From the NCBI GenBank assembly GCA_025454835.1, contig JALONQ010000001.1, positions 186,001 through 250,000 of the forward strand: 64,000 nucleotides of DNA. The letters run 5' to 3'. Position numbers and translations under genes: made by a program. Shown here in pieces: positions 18,330-27,719 of the stretch. Numbering within the stretch: position 1 is the first letter of the stretch; every line of letters begins with the position of its first letter. This stretch comes from Bacteroidota bacterium (GTDB taxonomy: Bacteria; Bacteroidota; Ignavibacteria; UBA10030). A model generated the notes under the pieces. It had not been told where the DNA came from, searched no databases, and saw only the letters and a list, made by a program, of their open reading frames with translations.

Positions 18330-20054
18330 TCAGTTCGACGAGCCGTCGGCGGCTGGCGGTGAAGCCAGCACATCCTTCATGGTCATCGGGGTCAGCTTGT
18401 GGCTGTTCACATAGTCATCCACCAGCTGCTGTTCCTTGCCCCGCAAGTACTCGAGGGCCGACAGGACGATCTTCTTGCCTTCCTTGTCGAACTCGATGAC
18501 CCGCAGCAGCAGGCTTTCGCCCGGCTCGAACGAATCGGCAATGTTCTTGACCGGGGTCTGCGACAGTTGCGAAAGAGGCACGAATCCGTCGACCCCGAGC
18601 GGCAGCTCAACGATGACGCCCTTTTCGATGATCCGGACGACCTTGCCTTCCACGTCCGTGCCGGTCTTGTAGGCGTTCTCGAAACTGTCCCAAGGGTTGT
18701 CCTGCAATTGCTTGTGACCCAGGGAGATACGGCGCTGGTCCACGTCGATCCCGAGGATCGTCACGTCCAGCTTGTCTCCCTTCTTCACGATCTCGCCCGG
18801 ATGCCGGATCTTCTTCGTCCACGACAGGTCGGAGATATGCACCAGTCCGTCCACACCCTCTTCGAGCTCGACGAAGACGCCGAAGTTCGTGAGGTTTCGC
18901 ACCGTGCCCGTATGACGGGTGCCGATCGGGTACTTCAGCATCAGGGTGGTCCAAGGATCGGGCTCGAGCTGCTTCATGCCGAGCGAGATCTTCTTCCCGT
19001 CCTTGTCGAGCGACAGAATGATCGCATCGATCATCTGGCCCATCGAGACCATTTGCGACGGGTGTTTCACATGCTGCGTCCAGCTCATCTCGGAGATATG
19101 GATAAGGCCTTCGATGCCCTTTTCGATCTCGACGAACGCGCCGTAATCCGTGAGCGAGACCACTTTGCCGGTGACCTTCGTACCCACCGGATACTTCTGG
19201 TCGATATTCTCCCACGGATGGGCCATGAGCTGCTTCATCCCGAGCGAGATGCGCTTCTTCTCGGCATCGTAGTCGAGCACGACAATGGTGACCGTCTGGT
19301 CGAGCTTCACGCACTCCGACGGATGGCCGACGCGGCCCCATGAGAGGTCGGTGATATGGACGAGGCCGTCCACGCCGCCGAGGTCGACGAACACACCGAA
19401 GTCCGTGATAGCCTTCACGTGGCCTTCGAGGATCTGGCCCTTTTCGAGCTTCTCGAGGATCGCTTTGCGCTGCGTCGCCAACTCCTCTTCCACGAGGACC
19501 TTGTGGCTCACGACGACGTTCTCGGAGGGATGATTGACCTTCACGACGCGGAAGTCCATCTCCTCGCCGATGAAGCGGTCGAAGTCACGCACGGGGCGCA
19601 CGTCGATCTGCGAGCCCGGGAGGAAGGCATCGAGGCCGAACAGGTCGACCACGAGGCCGCCCTTCGTGCGACGAACGCACCGGCCCCGGACCACTTCGCC
19701 GGTTTGGCTCGAGCGGACGACGCGCTCCCAAATGCGCATGAAGTCGGCCCGCTTGCGGGACAACACCAATTGACCGTCACGGTTCTCAACGCTTTCGAGG
19801 AAGACCTCAACCTCGTCGCCAACCCGCAGGTCCTTGAGGTTCGTGAATTCCGACGCGGCGATGGTGCCTTCGGACTTGAAGCCGATATCCACCGTCACTT
19901 TGTCGTCGGAGATGTGGACGACGCGGCCCTTGACGATCTCCTGCGCGGAGATCGAGCCCATCGTGCCGGAATACATCTTTGCGAGTTCCTGGTATTCGTT
20001 CTCGGAATACCCGCGGTCTTCCGCGTTGAAACCGCCCTTCTTTGCTGCTGCCAT
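18330..20054 (-). CDS. rpsA: 30S ribosomal protein S1
   Basis: RNA-binding ribosomal protein that helps recruit mRNA. It has 574 residues with six S1 (OB-fold) repeats. The first two are divergent (from about 45 and 125). The last four are canonical, each built around VDGLVHITDLSW or EGLIHISEMSW-type text and RISLGMKQL spacers. The start ATG (20052-20054) is supported by a GGAGGC Shine-Dalgarno six bases upstream on the minus strand. The extra 12 codons upstream lack such a site. It follows ispH by 98 bases and ends at a clear terminator. The cmk-ispH-rpsA order is a known neighbourhood for S1. Confidence 0.97.
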   Translation of the reverse strand: MAAAKKGGFNAEDRGYSENEYQELAKMYSGTMGSISAQEIVKGRVVHISDDKVTVDIGFKSEGTIAASEFTNLKDLRVGDEVEVFLESVENRDGQLVLSRKRADFMRIWERVVRSSQTGEVVRGRCVRRTKGGLVVDLFGLDAFLPGSQIDVRPVRDFDRFIGEEMDFRVVKVNHPSENVVVSHKVLVEEELATQRKAILEKLEKGQILEGHVKAITDFGVFVDLGGVDGLVHITDLSWGRVGHPSECVKLDQTVTIVVLDYDAEKKRISLGMKQLMAHPWENIDQKYPVGTKVTGKVVSLTDYGAFVEIEKGIEGLIHISEMSWTQHVKHPSQMVSMGQMIDAIILSLDKDGKKISLGMKQLEPDPWTTLMLKYPIGTRHTGTVRNLTNFGVFVELEEGVDGLVHISDLSWTKKIRHPGEIVKKGDKLDVTILGIDVDQRRISLGHKQLQDNPWDSFENAYKTGTDVEGKVVRIIEKGVIVELPLGVDGFVPLSQLSQTPVKNIADSFEPGESLLLRVIEFDKEGKKIVLSALEYLRGKEQQLVDDYVNSHKLTPMTMKDVLASPPAADGSSN

Positions 20055-20152
20055 ACTGCCTCCAAGTGACCCCAGGTCTCGGGGCGCCATCCGATCGCCG
20101 TCGCTCCGCGCCAGTCATCGACACGCGGTCCGCCGGCTGCCAGATGGGTACA

Positions 20153-21085
20153 TCAGGTTGAGTGATGAGGTGTCGTGATTGGGGATGACTGTTGACGTTC
20201 CATGGCCGGCGCAAAGCGCCGTTCGATCTCTTTTTTGACACGTTCCATGAGCCACTGCGGCGTTGACGTCGCGCCCGTGATGCCCACCGTCTGCACTCCG
20301 TCGAACCAGGCGACCTCCAGCTCCGGGAGATCTTCGATGAAATACGTTCGCGGATTCTCCGTCCGTACGATGTCGTACAGCACTTTGCCGTTCGAGCTGT
20401 GCCGGCCGGCAACGAAGACCACAACCTCATTGGCCAGGGCGAACTCCCGGATCTTCTTGTCCCGGCCCGATACCTGGCCGCAGATGGTGTCCTTGGCGTG
20501 GAAGTCGATCGCTTCGTCTTCCATCGTACCTACAACGAATTCCTTGATCTTTGCCGCCAACGCATCGCGGATGGCGTAGAAGGTCGGCTTGTCCATCGTC
20601 GTCTGCGAGAACAACACCGTCTTTCGGTCCATCGTCACCACGCCGATCTCGTCGAGAGCCTTGATGACGATCGCTTCGCCGTTCGTCTGACCGAGCAGAC
20701 CGATGACCTCGGCATGGTCCTTCTTGCCGAAGATGACGACCTGGTAACCTTCCAGGTAGAACTTTCTGATCCGCTCCTGCACCTTGGTGACGACGGGACA
20801 CGTCGCATCGACGATCGTGATGCCGAGCTCCATCGCCCTTTTGTACGTCGAAGGCGGCTCACCATGCGCACGTACAAGGACCGTACCGCCCTTGACCGCG
20901 TCGAGGTCCTTGACCTGGACGGTCTGGAGACCCTTCTCCCCGAGGCGCTTGATCTCCATCGGGTTGTGTATGATGTCTCCAAGCGAGTACAACTGACGCC
21001 CTTGGGCCAGCTCTTGCTCGGCGATCTCGATGGTGCGCACGACCCCCCAGCAGAATCCGGAGAATCGGTCGATCGTCACGTTCAT
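20153..21085 (-). CDS. ispH: 4-hydroxy-3-methylbut-2-enyl diphosphate reductase
   Basis: Last enzyme of the MEP isoprenoid pathway, a 4Fe-4S protein producing IPP and DMAPP. It has 310 residues. The three cluster cysteines are C12 (SGFCWGV), C96 (DATCPVV) and C202 (TICGQVSGRD). H74 is in RAHGEPP, the form common in Bacteroidota, and TGATSTPQWL lies near the end. About 20 polar residues at the C-terminus extend past the fold. The ATG overlaps the cmk stop as ATGA (21082-21085). Fe-S cluster supply probably comes from the Suf system at the right end of the window. Confidence 0.96.
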   Translation of the reverse strand: MNVTIDRFSGFCWGVVRTIEIAEQELAQGRQLYSLGDIIHNPMEIKRLGEKGLQTVQVKDLDAVKGGTVLVRAHGEPPSTYKRAMELGITIVDATCPVVTKVQERIRKFYLEGYQVVIFGKKDHAEVIGLLGQTNGEAIVIKALDEIGVVTMDRKTVLFSQTTMDKPTFYAIRDALAAKIKEFVVGTMEDEAIDFHAKDTICGQVSGRDKKIREFALANEVVVFVAGRHSSNGKVLYDIVRTENPRTYFIEDLPELEVAWFDGVQTVGITGATSTPQWLMERVKKEIERRFAPAMERQQSSPITTPHHST

Positions 21086-21762
21086 GCTCGTCCCTTCAAG
21101 ATCGCGTTTGCCTTCTGCACGATCAACTGGACCTGTTGTTCGATGGTCAAGTCAGAGGTATCAACCTCCATCGCGTCCGGCGCCTTGCGCAGCGGGCTCG
21201 CCAAACGCGTCGAGTCTTTCCGGTCGCGTTCCTGAATGTCATGCACGAGCGCAGTCTCGTCGGCATCGATCCCGGCAGCCGCCAGGTCTCGTTGACGTCG
21301 CTGTGCCCTCGCCGACACGTTGGCGACCATGTAGATCTTCAGATCGGCCTGAGGAAGCACGACCGTTCCGATGTCTCGTCCCTCCAACACGGCGCCGCCA
21401 CCGGCAGAAAGCCGTCGCTGTAGATCGACCATCAGGTCGCGTACCGGCTGGTAGCTGCTGACCGCACTCACGTTCGCCGTCACCTCCGGCTTCCGGATCG
21501 CGGACGAGACCTCTTCCCCGTCCAACAAGACATGAGAACCGTCCGGCGCCGGTATCAGCTCAACCCTCACACTCTGCGCCACTTGAACGACCGCATCGGC
21601 CGAGGAGGGATCGACCCCGCGCCGCAAGACCGCCAACGTCACAGCCCGATACATGGCTCCCGTGTCAATATGGAGGTAGCCAAGCGCGTTCGCGACCAGT
21701 CGGGCCGTGGTGCTCTTGCCGGAAGCTGCCGGTCCGTCGATGGCGATAACGAGCGGTCTCAA
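21082..21762 (-). CDS. cmk: Cytidylate kinase
   Basis: Phosphorylates CMP/dCMP. It has 226 residues with P-loop IDGPAASGKSTTARLVA, GYLHIDTGAMYRAVTL (CMP-binding) and EGRDIGTVVLPQADLKIYM. The family N-terminus begins directly at a TTG codon (21760-21762), and no ATG or GTG fits better. A promoter match at 21785-21816 puts the transcript start only about 16 bases upstream, which supports this short leader. It is the first gene of the cmk-ispH-rpsA unit and is divergent from the SpoU methyltransferase. Confidence 0.94.
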   Translation of the reverse strand: MRPLVIAIDGPAASGKSTTARLVANALGYLHIDTGAMYRAVTLAVLRRGVDPSSADAVVQVAQSVRVELIPAPDGSHVLLDGEEVSSAIRKPEVTANVSAVSSYQPVRDLMVDLQRRLSAGGGAVLEGRDIGTVVLPQADLKIYMVANVSARAQRRQRDLAAAGIDADETALVHDIQERDRKDSTRLASPLRKAPDAMEVDTSDLTIEQQVQLIVQKANAILKGRA

Positions 21763-21784
21763 GGGCGTATTTGGAGACGGATTA

Positions 21785-21816
21785 TAAATATAGACCTTTT
21801 TCCCTCCCGGAGCAAT
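21785..21816 (-). promoter_or_regulatory. Bacteroidetes-type promoter of cmk-ispH-rpsA
   Basis: Minus strand: ATTG, 20 bases, then TATATTTA (7 of 8 to TAnnTTTG). Spacing is identical to the tRNA-Arg, der and cyclase promoters. Predicted transcript start is near 21778, 16 bases before the cmk TTG. Confidence 0.65.
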
Positions 21817-21870
21817 CCAATAGCTTATCGGCGGGCGTTACGCTGCCCCAAAATTCGCGTATCTTGCAGC

Positions 21871-22410
21871 ATGCGTAAGCTCACGTTCGACGAGATCCAA
21901 CACCGCCGACGGCCTTCTGAAGCGGGACTCAAACCCCGACTGCCGGTGCGCGCCATTCTGAACAATGTGCGCAGCATCTACAACGTTGGGTCGATCTTCA
22001 GATCCGCAGATGCCTTCTGGCTCGAGGAACTCATACTGACAGGCTACACGCCGCGTCCGCCCCGTCGAGAGATCGACAAGACGGCGCTTGGAGCCACCAA
22101 GACCGTCCCCTGGAGCTACATACAAGATCCGTCGGAGGCCGTAAGGCGTTGTCGCGTGGAGGGTTGGGAGGTGTGGGCCGTTGAGCAGACCACGCATTCC
22201 GTGCCCCTGCCGGTGGAGATCTCGTCAGGACGTAAGATCGCGTTGGTCTTCGGCAATGAGGTAAGCGGTATCGACGGCGCCGTGCTCGAATCGTGTGATC
22301 GAGCCGTCGAGATCCCCATGCACGGAACCAAACACAGCCTGAATGTCGCGGTGGCGTTCGGCATCGCGCTGCAATTGGTCTGCGCCGAGCTCCGAGCCGG
22401 CGAACGCTAA
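21871..22410 (+). CDS. TrmH/SpoU-family RNA 2'-O-methyltransferase
   Basis: A 179-residue SPOUT enzyme. VRAILNNVRSIYNVGSIFRSADAF is motif 1, LVFGNEVSGID motif 2 and IPMHGTKHSLNVAVAFGIAL motif 3, forming the knotted SAM site. There is no N-terminal substrate-binding domain, so it resembles the short TrmL/TrmH-like group, and the target nucleotide is unknown. The start ATG is at 21871; a longer open frame upstream runs antisense through cmk and is rejected. It is transcribed alone, divergent from cmk and convergent with the AlbA_2 gene. Confidence 0.92.
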   Translation: MRKLTFDEIQHRRRPSEAGLKPRLPVRAILNNVRSIYNVGSIFRSADAFWLEELILTGYTPRPPRREIDKTALGATKTVPWSYIQDPSEAVRRCRVEGWEVWAVEQTTHSVPLPVEISSGRKIALVFGNEVSGIDGAVLESCDRAVEIPMHGTKHSLNVAVAFGIALQLVCAELRAGER

Positions 22411-22550
22411 TGCGACCTTTCGAAAAGGAATCCTGCGCTGGAAACGGCGCTTGCCACCGGGGACACAAAGAGCACTGCGTCCCGACACGTACCATCCCTT
22501 GTTCTTCGTGATCTCCGCGCTCTTTGTGGTGGTTCCTCTCCCGCCGGCAA
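22411..22550. repeat. Convergent intergenic spacer with imperfect palindromic CACAAAGA repeat
   Basis: A 140-base gap between convergent genes. Around 22460-22476 it carries GGGACACAAAGAGCAC and around 22518-22536 its rough inverse GCGCTCTTTGTGGTGG, with a GTTCTTCGTGATC segment between. The same words occur in the sufB-sufC gap (63165-63285), so this looks like a dispersed intergenic palindromic repeat. It may also act as a two-way terminator. Confidence 0.5.
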
Positions 22551-23201
22551 CTAGTCGAACGCGCGCGTGAAGAAGTCCTCCTTCTCATGCGTATGGACGC
22601 GGAGCATACCGGCGCGGACCAATTGAATCAGGGCTCGTGACGCACGCCGGTCGGAGATGTTCACCATCTTGCTGAACTCTTTGACCGTGATCCGTTCCTC
22701 GTGGTCGAGGTATTCCAGCAGCCGCCGCTCATGGTCGCCGATCGCAATGCGCAGCGGGGGCGCATCTGGCCGCTCCGACCTCAGGATCCTGACCACCTCT
22801 TTGCTGGCTGCGACCGTCTTGTCGTTCACCCTGATGTACACCCGGGTCTCGCCTTCGTGCGAGTCGTCTCGGACCAGCTCGTGGGGCTTCTTGTCGCTTT
22901 GCGGGATGGTGACGACGATGACGTCCATTCCCCGGTAGGGAACGATGTCGATCTCCGGATCGATCGGCGGATCGATATACAGCGACCCGGCCATCCGTAT
23001 CATCTCCACCTCTTCCTTCTCGCTGTTCACCCCGACGACGGTCTTGTCGTCATCGACCCCGAACAGGACGGTGCCACCACGGGTGTTGGCAAACGCCATC
23101 AACGTGCGCGCGATCTTTTCCGGGCGCGACACCTTGCGCTTGAATTCGACCTCGAACCCTTCACCTCTTTCGATCAACGCATCAACGTCGCGGTAGTTCA
23201 T
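22551..23201 (-). CDS. AlbA_2-domain putative ATP-binding/DNA-binding regulator
   Basis: A 216-residue protein. Residues about 10-130 form an AlbA_2 (Schlafen-like, divergent AAA_4) domain, recognised by GEGFEVEFKRKVSRPEKIARTL, the AFANTRGGTVLFGVDDD motif and a later YIRVNDKTVAASKEVV. The C-terminal 65 residues (ERRLLEYLDHEERITVKEFSKMVNISDRRASRALIQLV) form a winged helix. The family is widespread and poorly characterised; transcriptional control or nucleic-acid binding is likely but unproven. The ATG overlaps the mtgA stop as ATGA (23198-23201). It is the last gene of the der-rel operon. Confidence 0.8.
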   Translation of the reverse strand: MNYRDVDALIERGEGFEVEFKRKVSRPEKIARTLMAFANTRGGTVLFGVDDDKTVVGVNSEKEEVEMIRMAGSLYIDPPIDPEIDIVPYRGMDVIVVTIPQSDKKPHELVRDDSHEGETRVYIRVNDKTVAASKEVVRILRSERPDAPPLRIAIGDHERRLLEYLDHEERITVKEFSKMVNISDRRASRALIQLVRAGMLRVHTHEKEDFFTRAFD

Positions 23202-24049
23202 GGCCTGTCATTGAGGGTGTCACTCGGCATCTCGTCGGCCTCAGGTTCCGCCGGCAGGTCTTCCACGCGTCCTCGCACACGATCCTTAGCCTCCAGTCGA
23301 CGCAACACTGTCGCCACGCGTCGCTCCACGCTTTTCGACCCGGACAACGGATGGAATCGGACCGGGTTCGGGATGACCGCCGCGAGCCGGGCCGCCTGCT
23401 CACGCGTCAATTCCGACGCACTCACGCCGAAGTACCGCCTCGACGCCGCCTCAGCGCCATAGAGGCCGCGGCCCCACTCGATCTCGTTCAGATAGAGCTC
23501 GAGGATCCGTCGCTTCGTCAAGGTCCGTTCGGCGTACCACGTCAACAGCCACTCATGATACTTGCGGAGTGGGTTCTTGGACGGAGACAAGAAGAGGTTC
23601 TTGATCAGTTGCTGCGTGATCGTGCTGGCTCCGCGAGCCGCCCGCTGTTCTTTGATGTTTCGGACGAGTGATTCCTTCAGCTCGAACCAATCAAACCCTT
23701 CATGGCTCCAGAATGTTCCGTCCTCTGCCACGATCACCGCGGCGACGAGGTTCTCGGAGATGCGGTCGATCGACCTCCAATGCTTTGTGACCGTCCCTTT
23801 CCGCTTTTCCGCCCGTTCCCGGTCGATGAACGACTGCTGGAAAGCGGTGAGCGCGGGGTTCTTCTTCTGGAGGGATGTGAGGGCACTCCACGGCAGGAGC
23901 ATGAAGTCGACCAGAAAGACCGTCGTCACGAACGCGCCCGCTGTCAGGATCGGGCGTCGTCGCACGCATGCCCACACGCCTCCGATGAGGGTCTTCCAAC
24001 GATACCCGGAGGACGGATCAACAGACGCGGGAGTGCTTGGTGCTGTCAA
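23198..24049 (-). CDS. mtgA: Monofunctional peptidoglycan glycosyltransferase
   Basis: Polymerises lipid II into glycan strands (GT51). It has 283 residues. A membrane anchor is at about 33-54. The catalytic base E109 is in AEDGTFWSHEGFD, followed by RGASTITQQLIKNLFLSP and YLNEIEWGRGLYGAEAASRRYFG. There is no transpeptidase domain. An acidic, proline-rich tail of about 30 residues follows the fold. Its start lies 32 bases inside ruvX, and its stop overlaps the next gene. Confidence 0.95.
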   Translation of the reverse strand: MTAPSTPASVDPSSGYRWKTLIGGVWACVRRRPILTAGAFVTTVFLVDFMLLPWSALTSLQKKNPALTAFQQSFIDRERAEKRKGTVTKHWRSIDRISENLVAAVIVAEDGTFWSHEGFDWFELKESLVRNIKEQRAARGASTITQQLIKNLFLSPSKNPLRKYHEWLLTWYAERTLTKRRILELYLNEIEWGRGLYGAEAASRRYFGVSASELTREQAARLAAVIPNPVRFHPLSGSKSVERRVATVLRRLEAKDRVRGRVEDLPAEPEADEMPSDTLNDRP

Positions 24050-24464
24050 GGTAGCTCTGCAAAAGGATCGCGGCCGCCATCGAGTCGAGCGAACCGTCCC
24101 GCTTCTCGCGCCGCTTCTTGGTTGCCGCGTCGCGCATGGTTCGTTGGGCCATCGTCGTCGTGAATCGCTCGTCCCATTCCAGGACCTCGACGCCCGTCGT
24201 CGCCTTCAGCCGGACGATAAAGGCAGACATGACCTCCACGGCCTTCCCTCGTTCTCCCTTCAGGTTCAGCGGGAGGCCGACGACCACGAGACGAACCGAT
24301 TCGCGCGCGATCAGCTCCGCCAGGGCCTTCCATCCGGCATCCGTTGGCTCGACGGCGCTGATCGGCTGTGCCGTAATGCCCAGCAGATCGCTCAGCGCCA
24401 GCCCGATTCGTCGCGTGCCGACGTCAACTCCAAGGATGCGTTCCAGAGGTCCGGCCGGGGTCAT
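24018..24464 (-). CDS. ruvX: Putative pre-16S rRNA nuclease / Holliday junction resolvase-like (YqgF)
   Basis: A 148-residue RNase H-fold protein of the YqgF/RuvX family, involved in 16S rRNA 5' maturation in E. coli. Motifs are ILGVDVGTRRIGLALSD with the first acidic residue, VVGLPLNLKGERG, EWDERFTT and a C-terminal KRDGSLDSMAAAILLQSYL with the last catalytic Asp. The start is the ATG at 24462-24464, overlapping the rel stop as ATGA. The longer frame to 24857 is out-of-frame rel sequence. Confidence 0.93.
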   Translation of the reverse strand: MTPAGPLERILGVDVGTRRIGLALSDLLGITAQPISAVEPTDAGWKALAELIARESVRLVVVGLPLNLKGERGKAVEVMSAFIVRLKATTGVEVLEWDERFTTTMAQRTMRDAATKKRREKRDGSLDSMAAAILLQSYLDSTKHSRVC

Positions 24465-26647
24465 GCGACAAACCGCTCCACTTCCATGATGCCGGGCACC
24501 TTCCGGACCTTGTCGAGCACCCGGTGCAGGTGCTCTGTGTCCCGCACCTGGAGAATGATCTGTCCGTCGAAGATCGGACCCCTTGAATCCATGTTGACGC
24601 TGCGGATGTTGGTGTTCTGGAACGTCGAGATCGCATGCGTGACATCGCTCAGGAGCCCGGGACGGTCTTTCCCCGAGATCCGCACGGCGGCGATGAACTC
24701 CGCTTCCGAGGCCGCCGGCCAGCTGACCTCGACGATGCGGGCGCTCTCGGCGAGCCGGAGCGAAACGATGTTCCGACAGTCCTTGCGGTGGATCTTGATC
24801 CCTTCGCCCGTCGTGATGAATCCGACGATCGCATCGCCCGGGATCGGGTTGCAGCACTTCGCATACTGGTGCATGAAGTTGTCGCCCGCCCCGAACATGC
24901 TGATGCCCGTGGCGATCTCACGCGCGCTCGTCAGGAACTTGTTGAAGAGCGTCTCGGCCTGCTCGGGCGCGCCCTTCTGTTCCGCCATGGGGCGTTTCTG
25001 GCGCAGTTCCAGCTGTTCGATCAGCGCATCCACTTCCACCCGTCCGGCACCCACCTCACGGTAGAAATGGCCGAGGTTCTCGTACCGGAGCGTATGGATG
25101 AACTTCGCCAGCTCATCCTCATTCACATGGAGCTTGGCCCGTTTCAACTTGCGGTCGAAGAGCTCGCGTCCCGTCTCCGCCTGCTTGCGGATCTCCTCCC
25201 GCACCCATCGCCGGATGGCCGATTTCGCCTTGTGGGTAACGACGATCTGCTCCCAATCCGGATTGGGCTTCTGATTCTTGCTCGTAATGATCTCCACCTG
25301 ATCGCCTGAGCGAAGCTGCGTGTTGAGGGGAACGATGCGGCCATTCACTTTGGCGCCGATGCAATGGAAGCCGACGTTGGAGTGGATCTCGAAGGCAAAG
25401 TCGATCGGGGTGGCATTCCGCGGAAGGATCTTGAGGTCGCCTTTGGGCGTGAACAGATAGATCTCGTCCTGGTACAGGTTGAGACGAAAGCTCTCGATGA
25501 GCTCCCTCGGCGTCTGTTCGTCCTTCTGCTCGAACAGTTCGCGCACCCAGTTGACCCAGCTCTCGAGCTCCTTGTCGAGCGTGGCCTTACCTTCCTTGTA
25601 CATCCAGTGGGCCGCGACGCCGCGTTCGGCGACATCATGCATTCCCCGCGTTCGGATCTGCACTTCCACAAGCCGGCCCTCCGGCCCCACGACCGTGGTG
25701 TGGATCGACTGATAGCCGTTCTTCTTGGGAACGGAGATGTAGTCCTTGAACCGTTCCGGGATCGGTTTGTACACCTCGGTGACGATCCCGTAGGCCAGGA
25801 AGCAATCGTTGCTATCCTTGGTATCGAGGATGATGCGGACCGCGAACAGGTCGTAGATCTCGTCGATGGGCTTGGCACGGCGCTGCATCTTGTTGTAGAT
25901 GCTGAGCAGATGCTTCGGCCGTCCCTCGATCTCGAAGGCCACCTGCTCGGCGTCGAGCCGCTTGCGGACCGGCTGCACGAACTGGGTGATATAGTGCTCG
26001 CGCTGCCTGCGGGTCGCTTTCAGCTGTCGGACGATCAGTTCGTAGTCCGTCGGGTGCAGATGCTTGAAGGCGAGGTCTTCCAACTCCCACTTGATCTTGG
26101 CGAGGCCGAAGCGGTGAGCAAAGGGGGCGTAGATCTCGAGCGTCTCGCGGGCCAGGCGCTCTTGCTTGTCCGAAGGGAGGTACTCAAGCGTCCGCATGTT
26201 GTGCAGACGGTCAGCGAACTTGATCAGCATGACCCGGATGTCATTCACCATCGACAGAAGGAGCTTCCGGTAGCTCTCGGCCTGCCGAACTTCGTGGCTT
26301 TCGAAGATGTCCGTGATCTTGGTCGCGCCGTCCACGATCTCAGCCACGGTGTCGCCGAATTCGGCGCGGATGTCCTTCAGCTCGAAGCGCGTGTCCTCCA
26401 CGACGTCGTGAAGCAACGCCGCCGCCACGGAGACGTCGTCGAGCGAGATCTCCTTGGCCACGACCAGGGCCACTTCATACGGATGAAGAAAATACGGCTC
26501 ACCCGAGGCGCGAAGGTCATGCTTGTGCGCCTCGACCGACATGGCGAAGGCACGCCGGATGAGGTCTTCGTTCACCGTCCGCAGGTGTTTTCGGCATGCG
26601 GCGAGAAGATCTTCGAGCTTCTTGGGATATGGACCGTTGTTCAACAA
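24461..26647 (-). CDS. Bifunctional (p)ppGpp synthetase/hydrolase
   Basis: RelA/SpoT-homologue controlling the stringent response. It has 728 residues. The HD hydrolase domain is at about 40-190 with HDVVEDT intact. The synthetase domain is at about 235-350 (GYQSIHTTVVGPEGRLVEVQIRT), TGS is at about 395-455 (TPKGDLKILPRNATPIDFAFEIHS), followed by helical/zinc-finger-like linkers and a C-terminal ACT domain from about 650. Both catalytic domains look complete, so it is a Rel/SpoT-type enzyme, not a synthetase-only RelA. The start codon is TTG (26645-26647); a stop lies in frame shortly upstream and no ATG fits the family N-terminus. It is followed by ruvX with ATGA overlap. Confidence 0.95.
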   Translation of the reverse strand: MLNNGPYPKKLEDLLAACRKHLRTVNEDLIRRAFAMSVEAHKHDLRASGEPYFLHPYEVALVVAKEISLDDVSVAAALLHDVVEDTRFELKDIRAEFGDTVAEIVDGATKITDIFESHEVRQAESYRKLLLSMVNDIRVMLIKFADRLHNMRTLEYLPSDKQERLARETLEIYAPFAHRFGLAKIKWELEDLAFKHLHPTDYELIVRQLKATRRQREHYITQFVQPVRKRLDAEQVAFEIEGRPKHLLSIYNKMQRRAKPIDEIYDLFAVRIILDTKDSNDCFLAYGIVTEVYKPIPERFKDYISVPKKNGYQSIHTTVVGPEGRLVEVQIRTRGMHDVAERGVAAHWMYKEGKATLDKELESWVNWVRELFEQKDEQTPRELIESFRLNLYQDEIYLFTPKGDLKILPRNATPIDFAFEIHSNVGFHCIGAKVNGRIVPLNTQLRSGDQVEIITSKNQKPNPDWEQIVVTHKAKSAIRRWVREEIRKQAETGRELFDRKLKRAKLHVNEDELAKFIHTLRYENLGHFYREVGAGRVEVDALIEQLELRQKRPMAEQKGAPEQAETLFNKFLTSAREIATGISMFGAGDNFMHQYAKCCNPIPGDAIVGFITTGEGIKIHRKDCRNIVSLRLAESARIVEVSWPAASEAEFIAAVRISGKDRPGLLSDVTHAISTFQNTNIRSVNMDSRGPIFDGQIILQVRDTEHLHRVLDKVRKVPGIMEVERFVA

Positions 26648-26669
26648 GGGAGGTCACGTCGATCTGAGC

Positions 26670-27719
26670 CTATCGGCCGCCGTTCAGAGTTGCCGCGGGA
26701 TCTGTTTCTGCGGCCAGAGCGGTCCGGAGCTCTTCATATTCCTTCGTCTTGGCGGCAAGCCGCTGCACGATCCAGTCAGGCACCTCTCGCGGTGCTGGCG
26801 GGACGACGGCCAGGAGGACCTTCACAGCGGCCGAAGGATCCCCACCCATGCGGAGACAACGCGCCTCGTTGACGACCGCCGAGAAGAGAGCATATCGACC
26901 GGCCGCCGGGTCTTGCCTCAGCGATGCGGCGATCGATCGCCACGCGTTCGCCGCTTCACCGTATTGGGCGCGCGATTCGAGGACCTTCGCCGAACCCGCG
27001 AGATAGGTGCGATTCCGAGGATAGGCCGTCAATCCGGTGCGAGCCCACGACTCGGCGCGTCCCAGCTCTTGTGCGTCGTGGAGGATCCAGATCAGGCTGC
27101 TGATCGCCGCCCATTTGTGGAATTTCCCCTCCCGAGCGCACCGCTCGAGCAGCCGTATCCCTTCCTCGCGATCATCGGGGATGAACGGAAGCCACTGAAG
27201 CGCCTCCGTCTTGCGCGAACGCCAATACAGGTAGTTGCCCATCGGAAGGCCTGCGTCGGCGACGTCAGGAACCTGGCCCAGCGACGAGCGCGCCTCAGAG
27301 GCCGATGCCAGCGCATCCCGTATCGCCGCCATCCATTGACCCGATCGCGATTCGACGACCGAGAGCATTCCGCGGGCCGTGGCGCGCCACATCATACGGT
27401 CTGTCGGTGGCGTTCCTCGGCCCGACGTGGCCCGAACCTCGGCCAACGTGAGCAACGAATCGAACGCACGCCGGTCGAACGGAACGCTCAGGTCTTCGGC
27501 AGACTGGTACAGGAGGCCGGCTAACAACACCACCCCCGCAGGGTCTTCGGGAGCCGATCTCGCCGCCCCGTCGAATGATGCGCGGGCATCGGCATAGTCG
27601 TGCTCCAATGCGGCATGCAGACCCCTCACTAGGAGCGCTTCAGCTTCGCCCGAGCGTTGCGCGTGCACGGCGGCGGATCCGACCGTCACCGCGAGCAGGA
27701 AGCAGATCCAGCGGCTCAT
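26670..27719 (-). CDS. Hypothetical exported protein with TPR-like helical repeats
   Basis: A 349-residue protein starting with a signal peptide (about 1-20, ending AAVHAQ). The mature part is alanine-rich and helical, with repeated TPR-like spacing such as LLVRGLHAALEHDYADARASFDGA, EEGIRLLERCAREG and ARTGLTAYPRNRTYLAGSAKVLE. No catalytic motif was seen. It probably acts as a periplasmic scaffold, but the role is unknown. Its ATG overlaps the upp stop as ATGA and it ends 22 bases before rel, so it is embedded in the der-upp-rel operon. Confidence 0.7.
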   Translation of the reverse strand: MSRWICFLLAVTVGSAAVHAQRSGEAEALLVRGLHAALEHDYADARASFDGAARSAPEDPAGVVLLAGLLYQSAEDLSVPFDRRAFDSLLTLAEVRATSGRGTPPTDRMMWRATARGMLSVVESRSGQWMAAIRDALASASEARSSLGQVPDVADAGLPMGNYLYWRSRKTEALQWLPFIPDDREEGIRLLERCAREGKFHKWAAISSLIWILHDAQELGRAESWARTGLTAYPRNRTYLAGSAKVLESRAQYGEAANAWRSIAASLRQDPAAGRYALFSAVVNEARCLRMGGDPSAAVKVLLAVVPPAPREVPDWIVQRLAAKTKEYEELRTALAAETDPAATLNGGR